Assembly (NCBI GenBank): GCA_900073065.1 | Contig: FJOG01000014.1 | Span: 305,079 to 369,078 of the forward strand | Origin: Phialocephala subalpina | Lineage: Eukaryota; Ascomycota; Leotiomycetes; Helotiales; Mollisiaceae | DNA: 64,000 nt | Reading direction: 5' to 3' | In this document: positions 31,238 to 44,160 of the stretch, piece after piece | Numbering within the stretch: position 1 is the first letter of the stretch | Layout of the letters: every line of letters begins with the position of its first letter | The notes under the pieces: generated by a model | Told to the model about the DNA's origin: nothing | Database searches by the model: none | The model's input: only the letters and a program-made list of their open reading frames with translations | Translations under genes and position numbers: made by a program

Positions 31238-33514
31238 CTATGCATCTACCAGTTCAGGCATCTCATCATCGCTCTCAGCAGCACTGCCGGTAGTATTCTG
31301 ATCAATGAGTCCCGGCATCTCATCATCAGTCTCCTGTTCTTCTTCATCCTCATCCTCGTCATCGTCATCATCTGGAGCATTGCCAGTCCACCACAGCATC
31401 CTCAGCAGTCTCCTCGCCAGACCTTCGGGTACTGGTCTATTCCCGTCATCAAACTCACCCGCCTCGACAGCAGCCTGCAGCCTTGCTAAATCTTCTCCCG
31501 CGCGGTGAAGATCAGCTGGGCCATCATCGTCGTCGTCTTCGTCTTCGCCTTCGTCGTCCTCGTTGAAGCCACCCGGGACATCGAAGCCGCCTGGAACAGC
31601 TCGAAAGCCTGGGATCATGCGTGCAATGGCCGCAATTGGGTCGTAGCCATCTCTGAATGCTCCATGCCCTCCTTGTCCGTGACCTTCGATCGCTTGACGT
31701 TGAGCTTCGTAGGAGTAGATGTTGACATCCGGAGGTAGGGGGTCTGATTCTGAGTTGTTCTCTCTGTGAAGAAGGTAGCTGGGTGCAAGGGACATGATGG
31801 AGGGGTTGTCGTCGACGTAGAGGAGTCGCACAACGTCGAGGGTCATCTCTCTACTTTCAAGTCTGGGGATGTTGTCGACGTTAACCTTTGGAATAGTGTG
31901 AGCGATCTCCATCAGTAGGGCGGTGACTTCTGGTGTATTCCACATGTCTTTGGTTTGTAGGACGTAAAGCTCCGTGAACAGTGTCTCGGCATCATTGCGA
32001 GGCAGATTGCCCCAAATACTTGATGGGGCATCGAGATTGATTTCCTTGAAGAGTCTGACGAAGAGCCAAGGGAGCTTCTGCATCGAGTCTGACAATAATT
32101 CTCGAGCTTTGGCACCTTCCTTGAGGTTGACTGCGGCCAGAGCCAGCGACGGTGCCGTGTGAGATGCGGCATGGATAGTGCCAGCATGTTCTGGTGCCCA
32201 AATGTGAGGTATCTCGCTCTCCCCAACTTCGAGCAGCCACTTAGACTCACCTGCTCGGAGGGCGAGGTTATGGATGATTAGTCTCATTGAGTAAGGATCG
32301 CCCTCTGGATCGAGACTCAAGAGTAGCTTTGCCCATTCTAGAGCAGTTCTGTAAGTCCCCTTCATGATGAGTGACTTGATGTAGAGATATCCGGCAAGCC
32401 ATAGTTCCCTATTCTCTGGACGAGAAAAATCTAGGCGTGCTTTCCCTTGCGATAATTTGGTGTTGAAGACCGATGTGGCGGCTCGACCAAAGCTGAATAA
32501 GGCTCTCTCGAGAAGATCTGACGATAATGCATGGTCGCCTTGGCCTTTGGCAAGCCTAGCAATACTGATGAGGAGAGATATATGATATGCTGCTGATTAT
32601 TAGCGAAGGAACAGTGAAGAGAAGTGCAACAACTCACGATTCTTGATCAAAGCCGAGATCATATTCTGAGGGTTTCCCATCTCCACGAATTGCCAGAACA
32701 CCTGCTGTAATGTTTGATATTGCTGGTCATGCACGAACATAAACTCGATTGTTCCATCATCAGATTTGGCATCATCCAATACCATAGTAAGTCCACCTGT
32801 AGTCGCCTTCGGCCAGTCTTGTTTGCCTTCGATGAGGGCATTCCGACGCAGTGTTAGACTTGAGAGTCCCTGTCCCGGTTTATGTTGCCCTTTCAATGCT
32901 GTCTCCAAGTCAACTTGCTGCTGTCCACCCCGTTGTCTCCGCCCTGCCCCACGAGTACCTGGTCGATTGCCTTCATCATCATCACTGTCGACGTCTGCGA
33001 ATTCCTTTCCGTACAATGCTCTCATCTCGTTCGCTACCTTCAGGTGCTGACTGCCAATACTGAGAAGAGCGCATACTCTCTCGTATTCTGGGTCGACCTT
33101 CAGTTTCGTGGCTTGATTTGACGCAGGATTCTTTGACTCCTTGAGATCCAGCTCTCGTACTAACTTGTCGATATCTTCGGAGTCTTCTGCTGCTTCTTTC
33201 CTCTCTGCAGACTTGTCTTTTCCCTTATTCTTCGCCTTCTTTTTCTTCTTGGATTTCTTCTGCTTCTTCGACGCTGACGAGGGAGGGGCGGGTGCTTCGT
33301 TCACTTCTTCCAACGCATCGCCTTCATCTTCCTCTGGTTCATCGCCCTGATCATCCTCGTCTTCCAGAGCTGCCAGATTCGCAAACAGACTTGGTTTCGC
33401 CTTCGTAGGTGCCACAGGTTCGTCTTCAGATTCCTCTTCTTCGGCTGCTGCTTGGACTTGTGCCTTCTCCAGCTCCCGTTGCTGCTGCAACTTCCGTAAT
33501 TGTCTGCTCGACAT
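31238..33514 (-). CDS. RQC1: Ribosome quality-control factor RQC1 / TCF25 family
   Basis: The model is complement(31238..32592, 32638..33514), 743 aa, with one 45-bp intron in phase 1 that restores ALIKNPAYHISLLISIARL. The start at 33514 (MSSRQLRKLQQQ) matches the family's beginning; an in-frame Met at 33550 is possible. In order there is an acidic then Lys-rich low-complexity N-terminus (SKKQKKSKKKKKAKNKGK). The TCF25 domain follows with LTLRRNALIEGKQDWP and FMFVHDQQYQTLQQVFWQF. Helical repeats come next, then a strongly acidic C-terminus (DDDDDEDEDEEE). In yeast Rqc1 acts with Ltn1 and Rqc2 on 60S subunits to ubiquitinate stalled nascent chains. It is divergent from the phosphatase gene at 33920, 405 bp away. 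Confidence 0.9.
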
Positions 33515-33919
33515 TCTGCAAGTTTTCTGGGTGATTTCTCTGGATTCCACAGCAAGGCTGTTTGCAGTCCTGGAGTCGTAGGGTGAGTATTGATTTTACG
33601 GACTTTGTTCGGCGGATGACGCATGGAAGTGGCAGAATTCCGTTTTAGGCGATCAAGTTCCCCTGCAGTTGCACGCGAGCATCTTCACATTCATCTCGAC
33701 TTCTGGGCTCGATACCATCTCTCACGTTGGAGGAGGGAGTCTACAATCTTTCTAACATGTTGCGACAATAGTACCGACCTTCCTTCGCCCTTCTGTCACT
33801 CCTTTGGCCATCTATCTCACCATCTCACTCTCCCACCGCCTAGCGCTCGACGTGCCCGTCGCCAAACCTCCGACACTGGGCCTCAGACTTCGCTCTGAGC
33901 CTGCCAATACCACAATCCG

Positions 33920-35886
33920 ATGCGTCGAGCAGCAGTCAGAGCCTTCCGGACAGCACGTCTCGTTCCGTCTCGTAGCATCGCGGCCTCTTTGCGTAGTAGT
34001 CGAAGCAGCTTTCAATCTTCCAGCTATGTGTTAGGCATTCGACATTCATCTGGGCGGACTGATCCACCGAAGGGAAATCTATCAACGGTTTCGAAGAGCG
34101 CAAGTTCGATGTATATTCGCAGATTCTCAGTCGCCGTACTCTCGAGTTTGGTGGGATATGGTGCTTGGTATTCGTACAAGGGGCAATCTGGGGATATTAC
34201 AGTTCCTGCGCAGCAAACGCAGGCTTTCTCTACGACTGCTTCGATATACGGACCACATCCTACGGGCGAGGCAGAGATTGAAAGAAAGGCAGTAATTGTT
34301 GGGGCGGACTCATTGTATACTGGTGCTATTCAAGGAGACGGACCAATATCGAAGGATACGGATGAATCTGGCAGAAAGGTTTTGGAGATGTTGACACCAC
34401 AACAAGCCACGCAGAAGTTAAGACGGAATGAGGAGTCATACTTGGTGGGCAGAGGAAAGGGTGTTGTGAGATATGATGTGGTTCAAATACCCAGCAATGA
34501 CCCTATTGAGGACGATCATTCGGAGAAGATTATTGAGCTGCCCCAAGCATTAGCAACTGCTACGGCTGGACGAAATGCAAGCAGTGATTGGATGTTCTGG
34601 GGTGTTTTTGACGGACATGCGTATGTTTCATGCCCTTGGAGTTAGTGCAATAGCTAACGATTGACAGCGGTTGGACTACCTCTGCCAAACTTCGACAAGT
34701 CCTAATCAGCTTCGTTGCTCGAGAACTCAACTCTACATACAAAGCTGCACTTGCAGATCCATCAGCAGGCATTCCATCAACAGAAGCCGTTGAGGCCGCG
34801 ATCAAGACTGGCTTCACTCGCCTAGACCACGAAATTGTGCATGAAAGCGTCGAGAAGGTCTTAAAGGCAAACTCCAGATCAGTAGCAGCAGAAGCACTTG
34901 GTCCCGCTCTTTCGGGATCCTGTGCTCTTCTCTCCTTCTACGACAGCGACAGCAAACTCCTACGTGTAGCCTGCACGGGCGACTCCCGAGCAGTTCTTGG
35001 CCGTCGAGGCGAGTCTGGAAAATGGGTTGCAACATCTCTCTCCGTTGACCAAACCGGCAGCAATCCCGATGAAGAAGCTCGTATGCGAAAGATGCATCCA
35101 GGAGAGGACCACGTTATCCGTAACGGTAGAGTTCTCGGTGGCTTAGAGCCAACCCGAGCATTCGGAGATGCTTCATACAAATGGTCCCGTGAAGTCTCAG
35201 ATCGATTACGAGCATCATTCTTCGGACGTACACCTTCACCACATCTCAAGACACCACCCTACGTAACCGCCGAACCCGTCGTAACAACCACCAAAATCGA
35301 GCCTGAGAAAGGCGACTTCGTCGTCATGGCCACAGATGGCCTCTGGGAAATGCTCACGAACGAAGAAGTCGTCGGACTCGTCGGCCAATGGATTGAGAAG
35401 CAATCGTCTGAATCAAACGGCAACGGCGCTTCGTCCTGGATCAAGATGTTCTCTTCCCAACAAAACTGTCTTCCAGTCGAGAAAGGAAAGCCCAAGAAGG
35501 AAGGAAAGGACGGACAGAAGACTCCGATTAGACAGCAGCAATGGGGTGTTAAGGGGGGTGAGAATGAGAGGTTTGTGGTAGAGGATAAGAATGTTGCTAC
35601 GCATTTAGTGAGAAATGCGTTAGGTGGAAAGGATAAGGATATGGTTTGTGCGTTGTTAACTTTGCCGGCGCCGTTTTCTAGACGTTATAGGTATGCCTCG
35701 CTCCCTCTCCTTTCCCCCTCCCCACCCCTCCTCCTTGCTCTTCCATCGTGAAGCAACCACTAACTCCGAAGCAGAGATGATCTCACCGTCGAAGTAATCT
35801 TCTTCGGCAACAGCGACAAGTCCGGAGACGTAGTGCTAAACAAGGAAGCCAGCGCATCAGCTGCCGACGTGAAGGCCAAACTTTAG
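33920..35886 (+). CDS. Mitochondrial PP2C phosphatase, PTC5-like (pyruvate dehydrogenase phosphatase)
   Basis: The model is join(33920..34620, 34668..35690, 35775..35886), 611 aa, with introns of 47 and 84 bp in phase. The N-terminus is an Arg/Ser-rich mitochondrial presequence (MRRAAVRAFRTARLVPSRS) followed by a hydrophobic segment near residue 70. PP2C motifs in order: FWGVFDGHAGW across the first splice, GSCALLSFY, RVACTGDSRAVLG, GLEPTRAFGDASYKW, DFVVMATDGLWEML and a final DDLTVEVIFFG. The acidic metal-binding positions are present. A Lys/Gly-rich insertion (about 505-545) lies between the last core motifs, as in PTC5-type enzymes. Yeast Ptc5 dephosphorylates pyruvate dehydrogenase E1-alpha in the matrix. 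PP2C identity is certain; the PTC5 assignment is likely. Confidence 0.9.
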
Positions 35887-38800
35887 ATCCCAACCTTCTT
35901 CATCTCATCTCCGTACAAGTTATGAATCATTAAAGGCGCTTGCGTTTGCTGATGGATATCTGGGTTTTGAGACTTGGTGGACATACCCCTATTTCGTGGT
36001 TTTACATTTTCGATAGGTGTAGGCGATGCTGGGGTTTAGATAGAGGAATCTACTACTTCGATTGACAGTTTGGGTTGTGCTTTGGTGTGATGCGATGTAT
36101 TTCTCGAGCTGTAATCTTCTTACCTTGCTGCTGTCGATCGATACCGTCGATTGATGCTTCTGATTGCTGCTGCTGTTATCTCCTTTCTCTACTGTGCTTA
36201 CTTGAGCAGCCGCTTCAGTATCAGTATCTCTTCAGCCAAACCTGAGAATAGACTAGAGATCAGGAATTCAACAATGACCCAATCGTTCTTGACAGCTTAT
36301 CTTGATGGCGTTTCTTTGGTGGTAGTGGCTTATGAAAGGCAATACTCGAGGAGTTGGACGTGGGTTGGGACGCTGCTCCTCGGGAACCCAGCTCGGCATG
36401 CTCTCCTCGAGGCTTCTAGTCTAGAATTGGATTTCGCGTTCGATCGACGAGAGATTTGTAGATGGGTGTGATGTTGAGATGCCGCTTCTTTTCCTAAGAA
36501 TCTAGGGAGTTTCGAATCTGGTGTTGGATGGGTAGTTGGAGTTCAAGATTCTGCCCCGCATATTAGTAGAGGGTATGGAATTCGGAGGGACGAATGGTGT
36601 GGGAGCTTTGGAGTATTGATGTATGCTAGAGGAACCGAGGGAAGACTTCGAGTTGTGTTGTTCTTTCTGTTTGCTCTTCTCCGCGCACCGAGGCTCTGTG
36701 ATTCGAGGTTCGTAGAGTATTTGTAGCTTGAGGTTCGAAGAAGTGTTCGAAACTAGGAGACACAATCCGTAGAGATTCAGCTATTGATCAGGAATAACGA
36801 ATGATACACAGCTGGAAGGGTTGTTTATAATGAGACAATGCTGCGAATGCCCCTGAAAGGTTAGGTCTTTGAAAGTGTTGGCGCTGTTGGAGGTGGCTCA
36901 CTTACACGTGACACCGACTCCTTCTCTGCGACCTTCGATTCAAGATCCAAGACAACGATCCCAGACCTAGCTACACAGTTTAAGTCTCTCATAAGTACTA
37001 TGCGCTTGTCGAATACTGGTATAAGGATCCTTGGTGAAGTGTGAAATGAAGTAACGGTCAGGGATGGTTGCATGCGCCATTTTAGCTCTGGTGAACACTT
37101 GAATAGATTGACCGCCACGAACCAGAATTCTCATGTCCAACTCGCGGATACGACGTATCAATAAACTTGATTCCTGCTGCGAGTCGAAGATTTGGGGAGC
37201 CTGTCGTGCTGCGTCGAGTTATGTCAAGTCACGTCGAAGAACGCCAATCCACCCGACGGCGCTGCTGCGCTGTAGACATTTGTCTTTTCAACTTGCACAG
37301 CAGCCAGCCAACCCACTATCTTCACAAACAATCTGAGACTCTTTGAACCCGCCGCCGGTGCCCTTTCATCGCAGAAAGAGAATTCCTAATTTCTTCCTTC
37401 TGTTTCTAGGTCTTGCTGCAGCCTACTGCGACCTCGCTTAACACGATGCCTTCCAGATCATGCAGCATTTTTACAGATGTCACGAGTAACGCGATACTAG
37501 ACAAACCTCATCCGCGAAGCGTTCAGAAGCCACCGCAGACCTCCAAATACAGCTTCGAGTCTCCGCGGACCAGAATTATCTTCCTGGTTGCAAGGTAATG
37601 TTGTCGTTCCCTTTGTATACTCTTTGTCCTTAACCCGCAATCCCAATGCTAAATATGCTAACCTCGATGCAGTTCTTATGCCTTGTAACCCACATCTTCA
37701 ACTGACCAGGGAATAGTTTCATAAGCAGCAATAAACCTCGGCATCCTTTTACAGTTCCCCAGCAAGACCTTTTCTCTCTACAGCGCCTCGAGCTCGAACC
37801 GTCCACGAATAATCTCCAACCCTGGAACAGAATTCAGTTCAACATACAGGGTCCTTAATTGCCTATCCCGATATCAATAGATTGCTAGTATTCATAAAGC
37901 TAGGTCCGAGTACTGCTGGAGGAGTGACCATGTTGGAAATAAACAAATTCGTCTTTGCTCAGCCCCCCTGCTCCTCCTCTCCTGAAGCCTTCAGAAGGCC
38001 TTCCACAGGTACAACATCGAATTCCTCAGCGAGCTAGGATTTGATAAGGAGTGGGAAACTTTGGGAGGACATACTGCGGTAGACACTTGATTATCTCATG
38101 GCAAAGCTGTTCGGTATCAGCGCGTGGCAATTGGGAAGGCACATTCAAGGAGATACTGGGACCGGAAAGCATGCTGCTGGAGAATCTTGGTGCTGCTACG
38201 GAATCGATACCTGTCCACTTCTCTCAAATCAGTCTTCTCAAGTCAGTCTTCTGCTCTTGCTGCTCTAACAATGCAACAGTGTTCTCCTGGTACTGTCCTT
38301 CGATACTATGGCCATAATTCCATGGAGAGCTCGACTACCTCGTTTGATGATTGCCGCGGTTGATGTGTCAGAACTGTTCTTCTCGATACTTGGAAGTTTT
38401 ACCTGCTGTAAGATTGTTGCTGCTGGAACCCAAGCCATACAATCATCACCGAGGTAGTAGAGATCAAGTCCTCTGCGAGCAAACGGTGAAGTGATTGTCC
38501 TTGTACTCCTGGGGACATTGGAGAGAGTACTTGTACCCATAGATGTCTCCAGAACTGGCAGAACAAAATCAGGTCCTCAACATGAGAAAGTAAAAGAGAA
38601 ATGATTGTCCCCATAAGCCCCGGGACATTTAAGAGAGTGGTTTGAATCATGACTATCGCCAGAGCAGGGCCTAGCCACGGCGTTGGAAAAGGCATTGGTA
38701 GTATCTCAATCTGCAAAGAACAAGTCAATTGTCCCGATGATGGCAGGTACACTCAAGAGAGCACTTCTTTCTATGTTTGTCGCCAAAGCAGGGTTTAGTC

Positions 38801-38993
38801 ACGGTGTCACAGAAGGCATTTAGGATATGTTGAAGATTTCACGGTATGGAGAGAAGATATTTATGATGGGTGACGAGATGCATTCCAGTACCGCAGATAT
38901 AGCCTTCTAGAGAAGGAATTCTGCAGCATACAACGAGACACATATCTACCACTCATCTACCCTCAAGATTGGCAGAAGAAACCACTGTAGAGT
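35887..38993. other. Gene-poor region with diverged tandem repeats
   Basis: About 3.1 kb holds no supported gene. A 54-codon two-exon reading around 37446-37690 was considered and left out. Three diverged copies of a roughly 120-base unit lie at 38490-38830. Confidence 0.5.
38490..38830. repeat. Three diverged tandem copies of a ~120-base unit
   Basis: Similar segments start near 38493, 38603 and 38729. Each begins gattgtcc or aattgtcc, then has an acat or acact core followed by agagag, and later (g)tcgccagagcaggg or gtcgccaaagcaggg and ggcatt. Copies two and three match best (cagggcctagccacgg against cagggtttagtcacgg). Differences are mostly transitions. No open frame runs through. Confidence 0.5.
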
Positions 38994-40229
38994 CTATGCC
39001 TTCTTTGACTTCTTCGCCTTGGTAGCACTCTTCTCCTCCTTGGCAAGGCCTTCTAGGTAGACCTCGAGGATCTTGTCGATGGCAATGTTTCTGGTGAACC
39101 CACGCCTAGTAAGGCTGTTCGTGTACTCACGCGCAGCATGAGCCTCCCACTTAAGCCCAAACTTGAGGTATTTGCAGATCCGATCGTCTGCAGCCTTGAC
39201 TGCACACGACCATTGCTGCGCCGGGGTTTTCTTCTCAGTTCCTGGGAGCCATGTAGGCACGTCGCTCGTCTGGCAATCGATCAAACCGGTGTAGTAAACA
39301 CACTTATCCTCCGTAGTGTCGGGAAGCGAGGTGAAATCATAGGCCTTGGCCTATTCACGATCAGAGTCAGCAATGTAATCATCTTCGATCTGGGAAGTTA
39401 GCTTACCTTAGGGTTGATAAGCTCATTCTCAATGATGACTTTCTCCTGCATTCTACCTTGCACCTGAAGGACAGCCTGCTCGAAGTACGTCGTCAACCAC
39501 CATTGTCCATGGGCCTTCCGGGCAATGACACGAGCCTCCATGGTACCAGATATATCGTAGGTATTCCATTTTCCAATCACAGGAGGACGTCCGGATGATT
39601 CAAGAGCGTTGTAGACCTCGTAGTATCCCTCACCACCCTCAACAACATCTGCACTCATGAGCCTAGCAGCCCGGAAGACATCAAATTGCTTTTCGAAGGA
39701 AGCATGTCTCGGGCAAGTGACAGTATCCATACCAAAGGTAGGCAGAGGCAGAACGGCAAATCCTTGTCGAGATCGTTCGTTAGAATACTCCGCATACTTG
39801 GCCTTGATTTCTGCTTCCAGGAGCTTTAATAATCAGTATGTTTCCGAGATGGCTAATGAGAAAAAGAAGGTGAGCACTTACACCTGCTGCAGCTTCAAGC
39901 TTGTAAAACTCAGCGACCGCCGCATCCTTTGATGAGAGCAAGGGGTGAGATGCCATGAAGGTGCCATCCGGGAGTCGTTGACCATTGATCGCCAGTGCCA
40001 TGACCAGTCGTTGAGAGCCGAGTTGTTTTCGCTCCCAGTGAAGGTTGCAAACGTTAACAGCAGTAAAGGAGACATAGTGGCCAGACCCAACGTCATCCAT
40101 GCTCATGGTATAGCCGATAGCTTGGAAATCTCCGAAGTTGAAGAGATAACCACGCTCAGGGACTTTCTGGTCCTTAATGGGGTAGGCATTTCCAAGGGGC
40201 GCTTCGTTGGGGTTTGCGGTGGTTGCCAT
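38994..40229 (-). CDS. Conserved-looking protein of unknown function (three exons)
   Basis: The model is complement(38994..39350, 39407..39823, 39882..40229), 373 aa, with introns of 56 and 58 bp, all phase 0. The start at 40229 (MATTANPNEAPLGNAYP) is preferred to an in-frame Met at 40412. It is a soluble protein with many aromatic residues. Segments such as GHYVSFTAVNVCNLHWERK, KWNTYDISGTMEARVIAR and WTTYFEQAVLQVQGR-like stretches look conserved. The C-terminus is Lys/Ala-rich (KSATKAKKSKKA). No signal peptide, membrane helix or known catalytic motif is visible and I cannot name a family. The consistent phases and coding character make the gene itself likely. Confidence 0.7.
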
Positions 40230-43061
40230 GTTGAGTATTACAAGGTCTGGACAAAGGAAGAGGTTGGAGGAAGAACAAGTCTCGAGGACGAGTTCGAAAA
40301 AGTATGTAGTGGTGAAGAAGGAAGCAGAAGGTCGAGGATCGCGTCCTGTATTAAATGCTGTTCTGTGTGGCGCTAGCGCAGTAAGCGGGGACGAGGACGA
40401 GCTCGTTGCCATGTGCTAGGACTCGCTTTCGAGGCGGTTGCGTTGTTTTCACCCGCTACTCGCTATGTTCAGGAGTCTACATTGGTGCTTGACCAGTTAC
40501 TGGGCCGCAGTTATGACTTTTGGCAGCGAAAAAGTCCGAGAAACTCTAGTACTTTCAGGAAATCGCATTTGGAAGCCCTTTGAAAGGTATCGCAGTTTGT
40601 TCAGTCTTCTCTTGAAGAGGTGAGTTGGTTTACCTAAGGTCTGACGTGCCTAGACATCTGAGTATGGCGAGTATAGTGGAACCATCTTTGCCAAAACGGT
40701 ACAGATTCAAGGAGCAGGAGGTCTTGTCATTTGCACCTTCTTAGCAATGTTGGAAGGGCCTTCCTGGTACATGACAGGTTCCTAGACTTCTTTTGTAGCT
40801 TTTAGTATTAAGCTCAAGAGTATCTCGTGTTTTTCAGGATATTGAGCTATTGGATGCCTTTTGAAAGGTGATGCAATTTGTTTAGTGAAAACCACTGCAG
40901 GGAAGTAATTTGCCTTACTGAGGTCTAAAGCACTAACTAGAATTTCTGAACATTTCAAGCTGGACGGCACAGTCGTTGCCCAGATTTCGAAGGCAGAGGA
41001 AACGTTTAAGATTAACAGCTTTGCAATTCAGATTTCTCGTGTGATATTCACAGTGAGATTAAAGGATAGTGGGCTTGACCTTTTAATGTCTTGATTCTTA
41101 CTATTTGCTCCATTCTAAACAAAGGTGCATCATACTTGAACTTAAAGTATACAAAAGGTAACTGGAGTTATCAGCCTGAGAGCTGAAAGTTGTCGTATAA
41201 TGATTGCAAAGGTGGAAAAGTCTTGATGTTAATTCCCTCCCAAACTACGATGCATCGTTGCCAAGGTTGAATTGTCACAGGAGGCTTTGTAGTCATCAAT
41301 GACTAGACTGAGAAACTTGGCAGAGCCTCACGGATAAGGGAAAGGTTAATGGAATGGGTAGTGGGGCTCTAGTATCTTAGTACTTGCACTTTGTAGCTCG
41401 CGAAATGGAATATGTCCTTGTAGAATTATTATATTTTCTCAAAAGCACTAGAATCGTCGGCTTATAAACCATTATTTTTCCCACATTAGCCGTAAAATGT
41501 TGCACGAACAAGTACTTTGATAATCTCATACCTTTGATCGGATCCCCTCCATCATGGAGGTAGCAAGACGAGATACTAAATATTATTAAAGACTTTGGAG
41601 ATGTCAACTCATAGACGGAGATTTGTCAAGGGGGCGTTAGGAACGTGCTAAAGAGCAATGGGGTTTTTCTGGCGTGCACATCAGACCTTCCGTATTCAAT
41701 CAATCGTTTCTTGATGCCAAGAGTTACAAATAATCTAGGTATTGAGCCATTGACCTACAAAGATAAAGAAGTATCCCGGAAACGGTGCAAAAATAGGAAC
41801 AACGGATGGTCTCTAGAGATCACATCCGAGGTATTGGTGGCGTTTGCGTGTTCTACAAATGGACCCAGCGTTGCATGACTGCTAAGTGTCACAAGAGAGT
41901 AGCGGTGATAAAAAGGGACAATGATCTCTGGAGGAATCTGCATTGGGTGATGGTGGCGCTTACAAAAGAGAAAGGGGTGTTCAGGAAATCAAGAGATCAA
42001 GAGTCTGGTCCACACGAGTGGGTCTACCATGCTGGCGGAATGAGAAATGATTTGCGAGCCTGAAATTCATACATGTAGATCGTATTTTGGGATGTTGGAG
42101 GGGTAGTGTGTTGATTTATGCGGACAAACACATCCGTACATTGGGAGCTCCAGTCACTTCAATTCTAATGGAAGATCATCCCAGGATAATAACCACGAGA
42201 AAGTTGATTGGAAGGGAATAGAAGCTTATTCTTACTCTGGATAATGACTACAAACAGAGCTTTGGATGCATTGGGCATTCAGCTCAGTATTTGTGTTATA
42301 TAATGGTGGGCAAATTGGCAGATGATGCGCAATTACAGCAGCAATTGCTGTGACCCTCCATCTAGAGACCACAACACAGCACACAAAAAATCCATTCATA
42401 AAAACTACTGTCAGGCTGGACAGCATTTCTGCGAACGGAATACAGCATCCACCCATGGAAGATGCTGCAGCCCTGTTTGGAAGTCACCCCATTACCCCCA
42501 TTGAACTTTCATTGTAAAGGCGAGCACGACAGAATACTATCTACATTGCTACAAACAACTTGCTTTAAATTCCTAACTCTCCTTTTCTCTCCATGGCGGA
42601 TTACTCCCAGCTTGTTATTATGTGCCTTGCCTGTCGTTGAAACTCCCCCCTTTCCATTATTCGTGTCGCGGTTGAACCTCGGAGTTCCATTGTAGTGTCC
42701 AGAGCACTGTAAGAGCCGTTGTGTGTCCTACTCTACCCAAGCATTACCCCCTGCTCTTGGGTGCATGAACTACTATCAACCTTGTGTCGTCCGACGAGCC
42801 TGTGAAATTTCGGCGGCTTTGCTTCTTCGTATGCCACCAATCCATTTCCCATTCGCCGGTTATGCTCGACTTTCCGGACTCAGGGTGTCCTGATACTCAT
42901 CGCCCGGTCCGACAGAGCTAAATTTGTCTCAGCCGTGACCATTATCCATTATCCCCTCACAAACCACCATTGTCTGACTTCTACCCTCAATATTCCTGTC
43001 CCCGTGACGCCCCTTTTGTGACTTCAACCTGGACCGTGCGTCGCGAGCATCGCTGATTCGT

Positions 43062-43355
43062 TCATCGGCCTCCGGCGTTATATCCCTCCTGCCGACTCGC
43101 CCCTTTCTTCAAGAGATGTGGACTGACGAGAAGCGTCGAACGCTCATTGGACCGCTTCGGAGATAGAAACCCTTTTCGTGCCGTGTTTGTCGGTGTTGTG
43201 TAAAGGAGAGGGTCGTCCATCGGCCTTCGGCGTTATGTCTCTCCTGCCGACTCGCCCCTTTTCCATGAAGATGTGAACTTCACCAGAAGCGTCGAACGCT
43301 CGTTGGGCCGCTTCGCTGCAGGGAGCCCCTTTCGTGATGTGTTTGGGGGGATTGT
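43062..43355. repeat. Tandem duplication, period 155 bp, with a partial third copy
   Basis: Copy 1 begins at 43064 (atcggcctccggcgttat) and copy 2 at 43219 (atcggccttcggcgttat). Both continue with ctcctgccgactcgcccctt, later gaagcgtcgaacgctc, and an end like cccttttcgtg or cccctttcgtg. A shorter third copy is at about 43553-43605 (catcgaacgctcatcg, then gcttcgcaggtggaagccc). Differences are few and mostly transitions. No gene runs through the unit. Confidence 0.75.
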
Positions 43356-43904
43356 GCTGGACAAGCAGCGCTCGCGATGTGATGATTACTCTCTTCATGC
43401 TGCCCAAGATCTCACGCCATGCAGCATCCCGGATGTATGTGTCCCTCTCGACCTCTAACAGAGTTCCGACCTTCATGCACCCAGATATGACAGATGTGTG
43501 GTAGAGCGCTGTGATGGGACGAGTTGTAGAGATGGTCGGAAAGCTCTGGTCAAGCATCGAACGCTCATCGACACGCTTCGCAGGTGGAAGCCCATTTCGT
43601 GTGGTTTGTGGAGGAGGAGAAGAGGTGTTCGCCTAGAGATAATTATTCCTCTATGCCTCCCATAGCCTCAATGCTTGTTTCCTTCCCGCCCCTAGTATTT
43701 CCATGCCCCCAGGTATGATATATGTATGATCGATCGCAGTGTCGTTCGACATGTAGACAGGCCCGGAAAGGATCCATCGGCAGGCCTGGTCGTCCGCAGA
43801 ATGAGTGGGAGGTTTCTAGGTTGGAGTCTGTCAGTTAGCACTCAGCAAATACAGAGTATGAGTAGTGCAGATAAATGATAGCTGTGTGGGAACCACGCGA
43901 TGGT

Positions 43905-44160
43905 GAGATTGGGATTGGATCGGGATTGGGATTGGGGTTGGGGAAATTGATGACGCCTTGAGGATGTAAGTGCTTGTGCTATGCGAATTGAAGGAGCTGA
44001 TGACTGCTGCGGGAATGTGCTTTGATTTTGAGGTTGAGTTTGGGGAGATTGATGAAGGCTTGGGGATGAGAATCGATTTTGGGATTGGGACTGGGGAGAT
44101 TGATGATGGCTGAGAGGATGTAATGCGAAGTTTTGGGATTGGGATTTGGTGTGTTCCTTT
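43905..44160. repeat. G-rich minisatellite-like tract with a G-quadruplex motif
   Basis: At 43922-43943 four guanine runs (GGG, GGG, GGGG, GGGG) are separated by ATT, ATT and TT, meeting the classic quadruplex pattern on the plus strand. Downstream, units beginning ggggaaattgatgac (43940), ggggagattgatgaagg (about 44042) and ggggagattgatgatgg (about 44094) recur with gggattggga stretches. The minus-strand reading is a Gln/Ser/Pro-rich low-complexity frame that probably just reflects the repeat. Confidence 0.6.

Noticed and set aside
37446..37690. Two-exon reading of a 54-residue protein (MPSRSCSIFTDV...)
   Set aside because: Splice signals are acceptable, but the product is very short, of low complexity and matches nothing recognisable.
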